A stretch of 64,000 nt of DNA from Macrotrachela quadricornifera (taxonomy: Eukaryota; Rotifera; Eurotatoria; Philodinida; Philodinidae). Each line of letters starts with the position of its first letter. Positions within the stretch are counted from its first letter, which is position 1. Below the pieces are notes generated by a model that ran no database searches, was not told the DNA's origin, and was given only the letters and a program-made list of their open reading frames with translations. The DNA lies in the NCBI GenBank assembly GCA_022393335.1, contig JAJEKB010000780.1, positions 85,891 through 149,890 on the forward strand, in the 5' to 3' direction. Below, piece after piece: positions 49,350-61,610 of this stretch. A program made the translations under genes and the position numbers.

Positions 49350-50600
49350 ATGTTGTCACAACCTCTAAGTTCTTATAAAATTATTGATCTAACACGTGTA
49401 CGAGCAGGACCAACAGCAGTTAGACAATTAAGTGATTGGGGTGCACAAGTAATTAAAGTAGAAATTCCTAAAGATGACGATGATGATGATGGAACTGATC
49501 AATCTGATTATCAAAATATGCAACGTAATAAACGTTCAATAGCAATTAATCTAAAAGATAATGATGGTTTGCGTATATTAAAACAACTTGCTAGTACAGC
49601 TGATGTATTTATTGAAAGTTTTCGACCGGATGTTAAATATCGACTTGGAATTGATTATGAAACGTTAAGTAAAATTAATCCACAATTAATTTATGCGTCT
49701 ATATCAGGTTTTGGTGAAACAGGTCCATATAAAAATCGACCAGGTTATGATCAAATTATTCAAGGTAAATTTTCAATACTAAACATGATAATTATTTTTG
49801 TATTTATCATTATTTATTAAGGTATGGGTGGTCTTATGTCTGTAACAGGTTTACCAGGTCAAGGACCAGTTCGTGCTGGTATTCCAATTGCTGATCTTTC
49901 GACTGGTTTAGTTCTTGCTAACGGAATATTGATTGCTTTATTGGAACGTCAGTCATCCGATCAAGGTCAATGGATTGAAACATCATTACTTGCTACACAA
50001 ATTTTCATGCTAGATTTGCAAGCAGCTCGATATCTTGTTGATGGTGAAATCCCATCACAAGCTGGTAATCATCATCCAACAACAATACCAACAGGTACTT
50101 TTCGTACACTTGATGGACATATTACAATAGCTGCTTCTGAACAATCAGCATTTCGACGTTTATGTAAAGTGTTAAATAATGAAGATTTAGCATTAAATCC
50201 TGATTATCTTACAGCTAAAAATCGTTCTATTAATCGTGAAAAATTAAATAATGAATTAGAAACAATCTTTTGTACAAAATCAAGTCAATATTGGATTAGT
50301 GAATTAAATAATGCAAGTGTTGCATGTGGATCAATCAATCGTATTGATGAAACATTTGCTGATCCACAAGTAAAACATTTACAAATAACAACTCATATAG
50401 AACATCCAAGACGTGGTTCAATAGAACTTGTCGGACAACCAATAACAATGAGTCGATCTCATTCGGCAATTCATCGTGTAGCACCACAATGTGGAGAACA
50501 TACAAAAGAAATTCTTAATGAACTCGGATATAAAACGAATGAGATCGATGATCTTATCACTCGGCATGTTGTCTATGCTTCCTCTTTATCTGTTAAATGA
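49350..50600 (+). CDS. CaiB/BaiF (family III) CoA-transferase, 397 aa
   Basis: Exons 49350-49764 and 49822-50600, with a 57-bp intron, join with closing phases. The family signature is clear throughout: IIDLTRVRAGPTAVRQLSDW with GAQVIKVE, NKRSIAINLKD, YASISGFGETGPY, GYDQIIQGMGGLMSVTG, and IPIADLSTG with the expected catalytic Asp163. The C-terminal part carries IEHPRRGSIELVG and GEHTKEILNELGY. Family III enzymes move CoA between carboxylic acids through an aspartyl-CoA intermediate; the substrate cannot be read from the sequence. The length equals the bacterial norm (~400 aa). The N-terminal wording is closer to bacterial members than to animal SUGCT or AMACR, so it may be horizontally acquired and since given an intron. 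A GAT repeat has inserted an acidic run at residues 42-47. There is no clear mitochondrial or peroxisomal signal. Confidence 0.88.
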
Positions 50601-51529
50601 TTACAATTGATCGTATTTTTGCCGGCTATGAAAGTCTATATCAAAGTTTTTTTTTGCTCTCTCTCTCTCTCTCTCTCTCTTTTTCTCGTCATTCTTTCGA
50701 AAAAGAGAGAAGAAGAAAATGATAATATTGTTACGGAGGATGATCCTGCCAGGCTTCTTCATGTCAACAACAATTGTGCCGGCAGCCAGTACTGGCGTTT
50801 TTTTTTTCTTATAACCGACAAAAATGCAAATCAGTCGTCTCTACTGAACTATGTAGAATACATCGTGAATGATGATGATGATGAGTTAGATAGCGTTTCT
50901 AAGTAACAAATGATAATGATTTAACCTTCACTGATATGATGCTACTTATTGTATTGACTAATAATGACAAACGTGTGTATAGATTTATGGCTAATCAAAA
51001 ACACATTTATATATAGCTGATGAAATGACCGAATCGACCGATACTATAACAAGTATGTAGCAATTGCTTGCTTTAGTCTTTCTCTTTCTATTTCAAATCG
51101 TTAGATGCCATTTTGATAGATGCATGTGCATATAATAGGTATTGCCATTCACTCATTCTGCATGTCAGCAACAACATGTGAATGAAATCTAACGAGCCAT
51201 ACCTCTTAAACGTGTACATACAACTTTTCTTTTATGTTCCTCCTCTTTTTTTTTTCTATGTACAAAATCAGACGATTAGTGGGTGTGAAGCATTTTCGGT
51301 TTATATATGTATAGTGAACGAACAAAATAAAAGAGATCTTTTTTTTTTCGTCTCATTTTCTTTTCTTCTTTTTTGAGAGAAAGAATAAAAGGGAGAGAGA
51401 GAGAGAAAGTATCAGATAATGTTTCATTTCTTATCATTCTTATTTATTCCATTCATCCTTGTGTTCTTTACTGGGCATATGCTATTGTACAAGCGCCTTA
51501 TGTCTTATATCATCTTTTCAATGATTTAG
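50601..51529. other. Intergenic or unresolved 5' region of the next gene
   Basis: Contains a (CT)n tract (50657-50682) and a (GA)n tract (51396-51409). A GC-richer patch at 50700-50900 has an open frame (VNNNCAGSQYWR), but its codons differ from neighbouring genes. It may be UTR, or an early exon of the scaffold gene. I could not link it by splice sites. Confidence 0.35.
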
Positions 51530-54500
51530 ATTATAGACAAAGTGATAGTACCAACAACGATAATTCTATCGATTTATTTGTAGTATCAATTCACCAACAA
51601 GAACATGTATTTGATGATTTTGGTCTGTTTGATGATGATGATAAACTAACCTTGCTTGGTAAGATGATAATAATGATTAAATTAAGGAAAAAAAACCGAG
51701 ATTTATAATCGAATATCAATCATTTTCTTTTACGCTTGAATAGAAAAATGTGATTTGCCTTATTATGTATATACATATATATATATATATATATATAGAT
51801 ATAGATATGTATACATACATATACATATACAATTATATCCATTTACTATTAGTCAGATCCGTTTACATCTTTTAACCCTCATTTTAAGTTAATCTTCTTT
51901 TTCAATACAATGTCATGTTTTGCATTTATACATAGATTTGAAACCTATACCTAAATCTAATCATGATTTAAGTATATTTGATGAATTGGCACATCAATGT
52001 AATGCTGTTTTACTTTCAACAAATCATCAACAAGAAACGAACATATCAACGAATAGTAACAATTCGTATTCATCTTGTCTCATAACAACAACAATGATTA
52101 ATGACTATGAACGACGTTTTCAATATTCACTTCAAAAATTAACTATACCTCCATGGTATATCGACACCGCCCCTTCACCTAAAATATCAAGTAAACCATT
52201 GATTATATCGACAAGTCATTATAATAACGGCGAGTCTCATCGTACACCCGAAATAGTTCATGTACAACGTCCACATAGTTATCGTTCATGTCGTTCATCA
52301 TTAGGAACATCCCCATCACCATCAATACATTCTTGGCATCCAAATCATATAATAGATAGAGTGAACTTTTCTTCTATACTACCTTCATCATCATCATCAT
52401 CTACTTCTCGTCGACATAATAAATACGAAAAGGGCATCGAACGTGTAACAAAATCGAGCCATTGGTATCAACCAACTGATTTTATTATTAAAAAGACAAA
52501 CGATCAGATTAGTAAGTTTAAATGTATATATTTTTAAAATCATTCATTCATTATTATTATTATTATTTCATTTTGATTAAAGCAAAAAATGATGAGAAAG
52601 ATATCTGATATACTTATATACACGTATGAATACAAGGACAACTTAAACATATGTAATTTCTTAATATTACCGATTAACAGATTTTTATCAAAGCTTGTAT
52701 GCATGTAACATATGTATTTAGTTGAGATTCTTATTTAATACTAAATTAGAGTTTGTCTTCGCTATGCTTTTTTTTTCTTTAATTTTATTATTATTCCGTA
52801 GATTGATGCGTTGACATATGTAGACGATAATTTTAAAAAGAAATCAATTATATATTGATTAATAGAATAATTAAGAAAAAACATTAATTTATCAAATATT
52901 TATTGTCACATAAAAAAAGAGATCATTCAAGGTTATTTTTCTATCTTATGAAATTAATTTTGTTAAGTATGTATTCATCAACGTAATTACACTTCTTCAA
53001 GCAACTATCTTTGATTCCTTGTATCTTAAATACTTTACGACCTTGTTGCTGTCAGTCATATGTCATATTTGTTTGTCTTAATGTAATATATTAGTAAGTG
53101 AAGTCAGAGATAGACCCCGACAACTCATCAACACGTCATTTACTTATTAAGTTCGTCTTTATTTTACCTAGTTTCTTTCTCTATGCTTTATTAGAAACAT
53201 TGTTTGAGAACAAAAGGGCAAGGTTAAACACTTAACATATAAAATTAAAATTTTAATCCTTAGTTTATGATAGACAATAATATTTCATATACATAGTTGT
53301 ATGGTATCAATCAAACCAGATGGCTTCATCTAGTTGATGAAGCAATAAACAAGTGTTTGCATGCATGCTATTGCATGAAGGCATGTAGAAAAAAAACGTT
53401 AAATATGTGAGCCAATCATGTATTCTTCCTTTCTCAAGGACTATTGACAGACGAAGAAAATGACTTTTTTTTTACAGGTGTGGCAAAAACATCAATAATT
53501 CAATATGAAACATCGAATTATAATCATTATGATATACCAAAATCTTCCTATGATGATGTTAATAATAATAATAATAAAAATAATGTTTCAAATAATATTA
53601 AACAAAGCTTAAATCTTAATAAAAATGAAACAACAAGATTAGTTATTAAAGAACAGTCGAAGAATTTGATTGATGCGATTGATTCTGATGACATCGAAAA
53701 TACGAACGTCAGTAAGCAAAATAACAACAACCAGGGCAAAAACTCGATGAAGAATGATAAGGTTAGCGTGCATTCTTATACATGTTTATGCTTTTTTTTT
53801 TCTTCCCTTCTTCCCTCGTTTTTAGCTGTTATATACTCTACTAACACATATAAAAAGAACGAGACGAAAGGAAAAAGAAAAAAAAAAGTAGCTTTGTTGT
53901 TTTTTTTTCTTTGCCATTCATCTACTAATACTTCATATTATTGATTGTTTTTGTCTTCTAGCCACAAGAAAAGTATATTATATCAAATGATTTCCAAATA
54001 ATGCCTTTATCAAAGTAAGAAAAAAACAAATGGTTTTTCAATATAAAAACTTATAGTTAATATGGTAGACTATCATCTTTGATCTATGATTGATCTTCTT
54101 TTAGATAATGAGAAAATGACAAATGCATGTTCAGTAGTTGATCTTTTCAGAATTCCTTTAAGAATTAATAGATAACAAGAAGAAAATCAATTAATAAAAT
54201 TTAATGAATACTATCAGATTTATTTTTATTATATCAATAGAAATTTTTTTCTCGTTTTCTTCATAGTGAAAAAATATCTTTTGGTCATATTGAATTAGAA
54301 GAAGTAACTGATGATGAAGAAAATGACAAACGATTGCAGACAAATAACATACCCATATCATCAACTGTCGAACAAATTGATGATGATGAAACAAATACGG
54401 TATTAGAACGTATAGCTAGCAATTTAGTTGATTCTGTATTAAATGATGTATTACTTTTAAAAAATATTCATCATGAAGATGATTTAAATACGGGTGTTAG

Positions 54501-57500
54501 AGAATTATCTGATGATGAAAATGGTCTTCGGGAACTAGATGAAAATGATATGAATGGTACCGATGAATTTATTGTTTTTGCTACGAATGCAGATGCATTT
54601 GATGATGATGATAATGATAATAATAATAATACTAATACTAATAATAATAATACTCCAACATCATCAACTATACCTCGAGGTAGTCTTAATCGATTATACA
54701 CATTTTCAAGGTCAAATGATGATAATACAAATAATTCAAAAACAACACCTTCTAATCAGGTATGTATTTAAAAAAAAATGGAAAAAAAAACAAACGTACT
54801 TATATCGGCATATGAGATTAACCTTATTTTTGCTTCGAAATACTTCTAGTTCTAGTATATACACTTCTTAGAAACTAAAGACCTAACATATGGTATGTAA
54901 TTTTGGACAAATAACTAAATATCAATTCTCTATTCGCTTTTTGTCTTGTCTGGCGTGTATGTATAAATACCATGTGCGTTTCCCCAAGGATTTTTTGTAT
55001 TGATGTATCTGGTCTACGTGTCCGACTAATATCATCAACAAATTCTATGAAATGGAGAAGAAAAATCTAGATAATAAGAATTTATTATCTTGAAATTCTC
55101 TCCTGTTTTTTTTTTTATTTATAAATACATAGTTGCTCTTGTCGCTTGTATGATTATCATCAAAGTTTTGTACATACGTGTATGTCATAGGCGATTAGAA
55201 CCATCAACTTCAAGGTAGACTTTTCTTGCTTACATACTTTTAATGTATTAAGAATGACTATCGTCTACCTAACAAGATTAATAATGAATATAAAAAGATG
55301 AAAAGAACATGGAAAAAAGAATGATATGAAGGACATATCCAGTGCTTTTTCTGTTGTGAAACATAAAACTCTATCATATTTATTCATTTTTCTGTCCTCG
55401 AATATATCATATTTCGTTAGATTGTCATTTTCTCTATCTTGTACGATAAAAGTCATTTATTTTGTTCTTGTTTGTTTTTGTTTCTTTATAGGAATCTTCA
55501 ACATCAGTATTAATGATTGTTGATAAGGATACTTCAATAACTAATTCTATTTCAAATACAGATTCAAATCAACTAGAAAATACAACAAATTATTTTGATA
55601 ATGATAATTCTACCAATTCATTTCCTATATATCGTTCACATATACAAAAACGACATATGAATTTAGGTCGATATTATGATGGAATGATGCGTGCTACACA
55701 TAGTCATTTACCAACACATGATTTACGTTGTAATCTTATTTTAAATAGTCCAAATGATCATACAACATCTGATGGTGTTGATGAAGAAACAGTACGTAAA
55801 GGAAGAGTTTTACTTGATAGTATATCAAATTCTCTTGATCATAATAATCAATCTAATGAAAATATTCAAAATCAGTATGTTTTTCTTTTATTTATTTAAG
55901 GTTTTTTTATTGTTTCTTTTATTAGACCAGTACCTGTTCGATCAATATTAAAAAATACTCGATTTATATTATCCGATGAAATCAATGAAAAGAAACCTGA
56001 TGATCAAATATTAAAAATTGATGAAAATGAAAAAAATAAAATTTTTTCAAAAAAACTTATAACAACAACAATAACAACAGAAGAATATCATCGAATTCAA
56101 CGAAAAGTTGTTCAAGAATTTGAAGAAGGTATTTATTATTTTAGAACATTTTTTAATATACAAAAAAAAAAACAATACAATAATAATAATTTTATTTTTT
56201 CAATAGAATCAAATGAAGACATATGTCGTGATTCAGGTTATTTAAGTAACCAAGAACGATTTAATACTCAACAATCATTAATACCATCTGTTTCAGTAAA
56301 TGATTATTCACCATATGAATTATTATCAGAATGTTATTCAGGATATCCTTTTATACGAAGCGATTTTTTAGCACCAATAAAAACACCATTAACATCAAAT
56401 GTCTCATCATTACAATCAACAACTGATGAAGCTTATGAATCTGAACCAACAACAGCATCACCACGTTCAACAACAATAAGTTTATCAACACCAACACCAA
56501 CTTTTATTCATCCAGATCTTGAACATGAATTTGAATATCCATCACCTCCACCCCCTGTACCTGATCGACGTCTTAAACCTGCTCATTTACGTCCACCACC
56601 TCCAACAAAACCACGATCTCATAAAAAACAACAAAATAATGTTACATATAATCAATTAGAAAAATCCAAAACTTCACCAATAACAGTTATTCAACATTTA
56701 ATGTCATCAACATCAAATGATTCAACATTATCTTCAGCACGAACATTAAGTAGTCGACATTATTGTGGTTCATTACCATTATCACATGGACCTACAACAA
56801 CAACAACAACAAATTCTCAAATAGAAATAAAATTAGATGAGACTTCAAAACAAAATAGTAAAACATCTAATCAATTAAATTCACCTAACAATCATCATAA
56901 TAATCAACATGTTACATTTACAAAATCATCATCATCATCAAATAAAACAAAATCAAAAAGACCATCATCTACATGTTTTGATGAAACAACTAATGGTTTA
57001 GCTATTCGATTACCAGCACCAACATCTAATCCACATGATTCATCAAATAAACAAAGTCTCAATAGGTTTGTTCAATAGAGATAGATAAATTATTCTATTA
57101 CATATATGTGTTCATGTATATAGACAATGTTATTCATTAAATAATTAATGTATTTCTTTAAAAAAAACAATAGTTTTTGAAAAAAGAGCTTAGATTAAAC
57201 TAATACATTCATAAATAGAGCACTCCAACATTTTATTTGATATATTATTGCAATTATATATCAGTATGGCCACATATGGAGATAGAAAATTGTTTATAGA
57301 GACTTCTTCTACCGTATAGACAATTATTTTTCCGCATTCAATTACATGAAGCTAAGCAAAGCATCATACCGATTTTTATATAATACATTCTAACTGAGAA
57401 AAATTCTGAAATCATTTAATATAATTATAATTCAGTTTTAAAAATGATATCAAATTTTTTTTTTCTTCATAGATCACCAATTCCATCATCTACTAAACAA

Positions 57501-57631
57501 CCTAATGAAAAAATAAAACCTCGACCGATGTCAGAGAATGTATGTATATCTACTTAAATATCTTTTTATCTGATTAATCATTCCTTTAGGTCATTTTCAA
57601 TCCACCATCTGTATATGAAACATCGGTTTGA
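51530..57631 (+). CDS. Large acidic/proline-rich scaffold protein with C-terminal PDZ ligand (5' end unresolved)
   Basis: Exons 51530-51658, 51936-52511, 53478-53761, 53962-54014, 54267-54759, 55492-55874, 55926-56128, 56207-57065, 57473-57539 and 57590-57631 join with closing phases, giving about 1030 codons. The first exon enters in mid-codon, so at least one upstream coding exon is missing. No enzyme domain is present. Visible features are a conserved-looking FQYSLQKLTIPPWYIDT, long acidic and Asn-rich stretches from GAT/AAT repeats, a SILK-like PP1-docking string (VRSILKNTRF), a DSGYLS motif, and SH3-ligand-like proline runs (PSPPPPVPDRR, RPPPPTKPR). The terminal residues ETSV are a class I PDZ ligand. 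This is the layout of a submembrane or cytoskeletal adaptor. I do not recognise the family. Exon 3 has an alternative in-frame acceptor at 53438 adding 13 codons. Confidence 0.7.
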
Positions 57632-58560
57632 AAGATTTCTTTTTTTTTTTTCTTTCTATTGTACAGTATATGTAAATCTTGCAATGTTATCTTTTTTTCT
57701 TTCTGTTTTTAAATACCACTATGTGGTAAATAAAAACATTAATTTATACTCAGTTTTCTAGCAATCAATCCTATGTTGATTTTTCATTTTCTTCGTTTTT
57801 TAATTATAGATGACATTCTCTTTCTCTTTTTTGATATTTTTTTTTGTGCCAGGTATTTATAGATGATCAAGTGTGTTTGTGTGTGCGCTTGTATGCTTTC
57901 TTCTTCTTTTTTTTTTTCTTTTTTAATAACATACAGTAGCTTGTGCACTAAAGATTATCAAATATAACGAAAAACTGAATATAACAGAAAAAAAAAAGAA
58001 TTGTTTGATATTAATATAGAATTTAGAATAAAATAAAAGAAAACATGTATTGATCTATCAAAAGATTTAATAATTAAAACCAAAGATTGATAGAAAAGGT
58101 TATATGATGACTGAATAAATGTTATAATAGATGGATTAATCTGTATTGAATATTTTTTTTATCAATAATTTAATAAATAAAATGATATATTTTTCATGAA
58201 ATGTTTATCACTGACATCTATATAAATTACATAGATATGTATTGAATACTAAACTTTTTTTGGTACATGAAGTTGGAAATGAAGTAATTTTGTTATATTT
58301 TATTGATAGTGTGTGAACACGAGTTTATAGTATTATTGAATTGTCTAGACAATCTAATTTACATGTCGTTAATAATGGTTGTTTTCAATCAACAACGTTA
58401 AAATATTGTTGTTTTTGATTTAAAAATCTGTTACTCTAGAGAATAACAAAAATATTCTCGTTTTATAATGTCTCAGTCACTAATCAAAAAAAAAACTCTA
58501 AAACTTCTTTTCAGAAAATTAATATAGGAAGAATTTTAGTTCAATCATTTCATCTGTAAT
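57632..58560. other. Intergenic, scaffold gene to Tyr-rich gene
   Basis: AT-rich with pyrimidine tracts. No supportable gene. It includes the 3' UTR of the scaffold gene and the promoter of the next gene. Confidence 0.4.
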
Positions 58561-59992
58561 ATGTCTGTCTACGATAGTAAAGCTAACTATCATCCAGTAT
58601 CAGCTTTACCTGGTAGTTTACCCAATGGTAAGTCAATGTACTCTTTATTACACTCCATATATTTATTACTATTTCATATAGGATCTTATCTATTACCTGG
58701 TAATGGCTATTACAGGTATATATAGAAAAAGTCTCGAATACTCTAATGTTTTCTTTTAATTACAAATATAGTGTTGAAGGACGTTTACCACGAGTTCTCT
58801 ATAATACTCAAAAATTTGTAAATGATCCTAAATATACTTATTCACAAAGTTATCGCATTGATGCCATGCAATCATTGAGTAATGCAAAAAAGGGTTAGTT
58901 GAATATTTTTATATTTTATTATGCTAGGCAAAACTTCTCACATCTTTCTCTCCTAAATTGCACTTATGATAAGAGCTAAATAGCTGAAATTTTATGTGCA
59001 TATACTCTATGATGATGATACTGATCATAAATACCAATCTCACCAAAATTTTTTGAGTAAGAATAGAGATATAGGTCGATAGTAATCATGTTCCTTATGA
59101 ATTTCATAATTTGACAAAAGAAAGATCATTTGAATCAACTAATATCTCATTGTATAGTATTCTATTCCAGCTATCTATAGTATAAATTTCATCGAAATTC
59201 ATTGACTGGTTGGAGAATTCGAACTATTTAACTCGAATCATCGATGTACAATAAAATGGTCACACTTTTTCAATGGCTCAACGATTTTCAAATTCACAAG
59301 AAACATGATTGTTACCTCATATAATATCTTCATTCTCACTCAAAAAAATTTGACAGAAATGATGCTCGTGATAAGCCTTCATCATAGTGCATATGCATAT
59401 AAAATTTCATGTCTAGCTGCCATCATAAGTGCTGCTTAGAAGGAGAGGACGGAATTTTAATCAGCACTGTAAAAATATTGTATAACTATTTATATTAGGC
59501 ACTAGTTTACCACCATATTATTCATATTATCCTCACTTTGAAGCAGCACGTGAACGACATATATTTGTACCAAAATATTTTCCTAATGAAAATCCATCTT
59601 GCTATGAACATAAAGGTTTTCAACATTTTAAAGAAGTATAATTAATAAAAACAATCAATATCTTTCGAATATTATTCTTTATATTCTTTTTTAGCAAGCT
59701 TCAAATTCAGGAGGTTATGCACTTCGAAGTGTTAATAGTTTACCATCTCTAGACTATGTAACTATACCAAAATCAGATAAAACTAATGAAATTTATCGAA
59801 CTTATCAAGCAAAAATGCCTTAGTAAGTTTATTGTTTGTTCGATAGCAAGAAAAACTAATAAGTTTTATTTTCCTAGTGATATGATGGTATTACGTGATG
59901 ACCAAATATATAAAACACAATATCCAAAGAATTTTATGACAAGTGATAAATCATTTATTTCAAGTACGACTGTTATACCACGAGGATCTTAA
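58561..59992 (+). CDS. Small Tyr/Pro-rich protein, 200 aa
   Basis: Exons 58561-58627, 58682-58715, 58772-58893, 59499-59635, 59695-59822 and 59878-59992 join with all phases closing (603 nt). The protein is rich in Tyr, Pro, Ser and Asn, with short patterns such as SLPNGSYLLPGNGYYS, TSLPPYYSYYPHF and KTQYPKNF. It has no signal peptide, membrane helix or catalytic motif. Such small extended proteins often decorate axonemal microtubules (CFAP/SPMIP type), but that is only a resemblance in style. Intron 3 (605 bp, against ~55 bp for most others) contains a long fold-back element. Confidence 0.75.
58947..59449. mobile_element. ~500-bp fold-back MITE within an intron
   Basis: The left arm (from TCTCCT and GCACTTATGAT near 58960, through GAAATTTTATGTGCATAT, to AATCATGTTCCTTATGAATTT near 59105) recurs in reverse complement at 59270-59449, with GCACTTATGAT, GAAATTTTATATGCATAT and AATCATGTTTCTTGTGAATTT in the same order. 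Arms of ~160-180 bp surround ~160 bp of AT-rich spacer. It is non-coding and probably accounts for the size of the intron. No clean target duplication is visible. Confidence 0.7.
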
Positions 59993-60677
59993 TTAAATAT
60001 AATCTGATAGTATAAACTTTTATAAACAATCTCGATGACATATATATTTTTTATATTCTTCTTCTTTCTTTTTTTATTAATTAGAATAAATTATATATCT
60101 TATCAAGTATTGAATATATCAAGCATAGGTTTACATTGGTCGGTTATATATATGTAGTAATATAAAATAATTCTCTCTGACATATTGATCGGACATTTAA
60201 TGTAAAACGAGAGATCATTGAGTCGAATATTATTGCTTCTTAATAAACCTTTAGAAGACTATATAAAGTCAAAAATGATTTAAATTTAAAATTTGTCTTA
60301 GCATTGTGATTTGATATTACCTATATGAAGAATAATCTGACATTGAATTTCACTTTGAACACTAGTGACATCTATTTTAATTTTAAAATGACATTTTAAT
60401 TATCGAATTTCAAAATATAAATTTTATAATTAATTTAAAAGAAAGAAAATCTTTAAAATACATTCTTCTTCTATTAAGAAAGACATGGTTTTATAAAAAA
60501 AAAACCAATAAGAAACATCGTCTTTCACAAAATAAACAAAACTGATTCAAAGAAACAAGAAATTATATGTCTTGTCAGTTCTTTTCTTATAAATTTTCTT
60601 GAAATATTTTTCTTAAATTAATTTATTATAATTTTTTTTTAAGATCCGTTTTAGTCTCTATTTCTATTATTTCCAAC
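59993..60677. other. Intergenic, upstream of eL22
   Basis: No gene. The last ~150 bp are the probable promoter and 5' UTR of eL22; a T-rich tract ending in AAG/TTTTAG just upstream of the ATG could be a 5' UTR splice acceptor. Confidence 0.4.
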
Positions 60678-61506
60678 ATGTCTGACAAAAAAACGTCAGC
60701 TACTGCCACATCGGCTACTAAAAAAGCCTCTGCTGCCAGTAAAAAACCAGCTACAGCAACTCCTGCTCCACCAAAAGCAGAGGTATATACTTAAATTTTC
60801 TTTCTATACTTTTATTTATTTTTATTTGCAAAAAAAAAATCAATAGAAGGTCGAAGCAACCAAAAAACCAGCAACAGCTACGGCTACACCAACATCAACG
60901 CCATCGACAACAACACCAGCTCAAACTAAACCTAAGGCAACAACACCAACTGCTAAATCAACATCATCATTAGCTAAAACATCAACAAAAGTTACAAAAA
61001 AACCAACAACACCAAAAGGTGGAAAGGGTAGTGCTAAAAAGAAAAGCAAATCAATTAAATATTATATTGATTGTACACATCCAGTTGAAGATGGTATTTT
61101 TGATCTTGCTGCATTCGTAAATATTAAAAATATATTTTATTATATATAAGAAAAAGAATTTTTTTTATTATAATTTAGGAACGATTTTTACTTGAAAAAA
61201 TGAAAATTAATGGTAAAACATCAAATTTAGGTAATAATGTTGCTGTTGAAAAAGCTAAAGCCAAAATATCAGTTACATCTGATATACCATTATCAAAACG
61301 GTAGAATTATTTTTTTAATCAAATAAAAAACTAATAATTATCATTTTATCGTATTTTTTAGATATATGAAATATTTAACTAAAAAATTTTTGAAAAAACA
61401 TGAACTTCGTGATTGGTTACGTGTTATTGCTAATTCAAAAGATTCCTATGAATTACGCTATTTCAATATCAATCAAGAAGAAAATGAAGGTGAAGATGAA
61501 GCATAA
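60678..61506 (+). CDS. RPL22: 60S ribosomal protein eL22, 213 aa
   Basis: Exons 60678-60782, 60847-61116, 61179-61300 and 61362-61506 join with closing phases (642 nt). The conserved core begins near residue 105: [20 protein letters not shown], then [60 protein letters not shown], and an acidic tail. This is diagnostic of eL22, a non-essential-core RNA-binding protein of the large ribosomal subunit. About 100 N-terminal residues form a low-complexity Ala/Thr/Lys/Pro extension ([14 protein letters not shown] repeats) absent from vertebrates but similar in kind to the histone-H1-like extension of insect eL22. The short introns fall within and around the core. Confidence 0.95.
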
Positions 61507-61610
61507 AACTATTTAAATCGTTTTTGTTTTTGTTTTGAGCACTTCATTATTGTACTCTATTGAAAGAAAAAAAAAACGAAAACGAAATAACAAGAAGAAA
61601 CAAACAAGAT

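Noticed and set aside
50607..50906. Open frame with a Leu/Ser run from a CT repeat and VNNNCAGSQYWR
   Set aside because: The hydrophobic start is encoded by a microsatellite and the frame cannot be joined to the following gene by recognisable splice sites. Left as an unresolved possibility for the 5' end of the scaffold gene.
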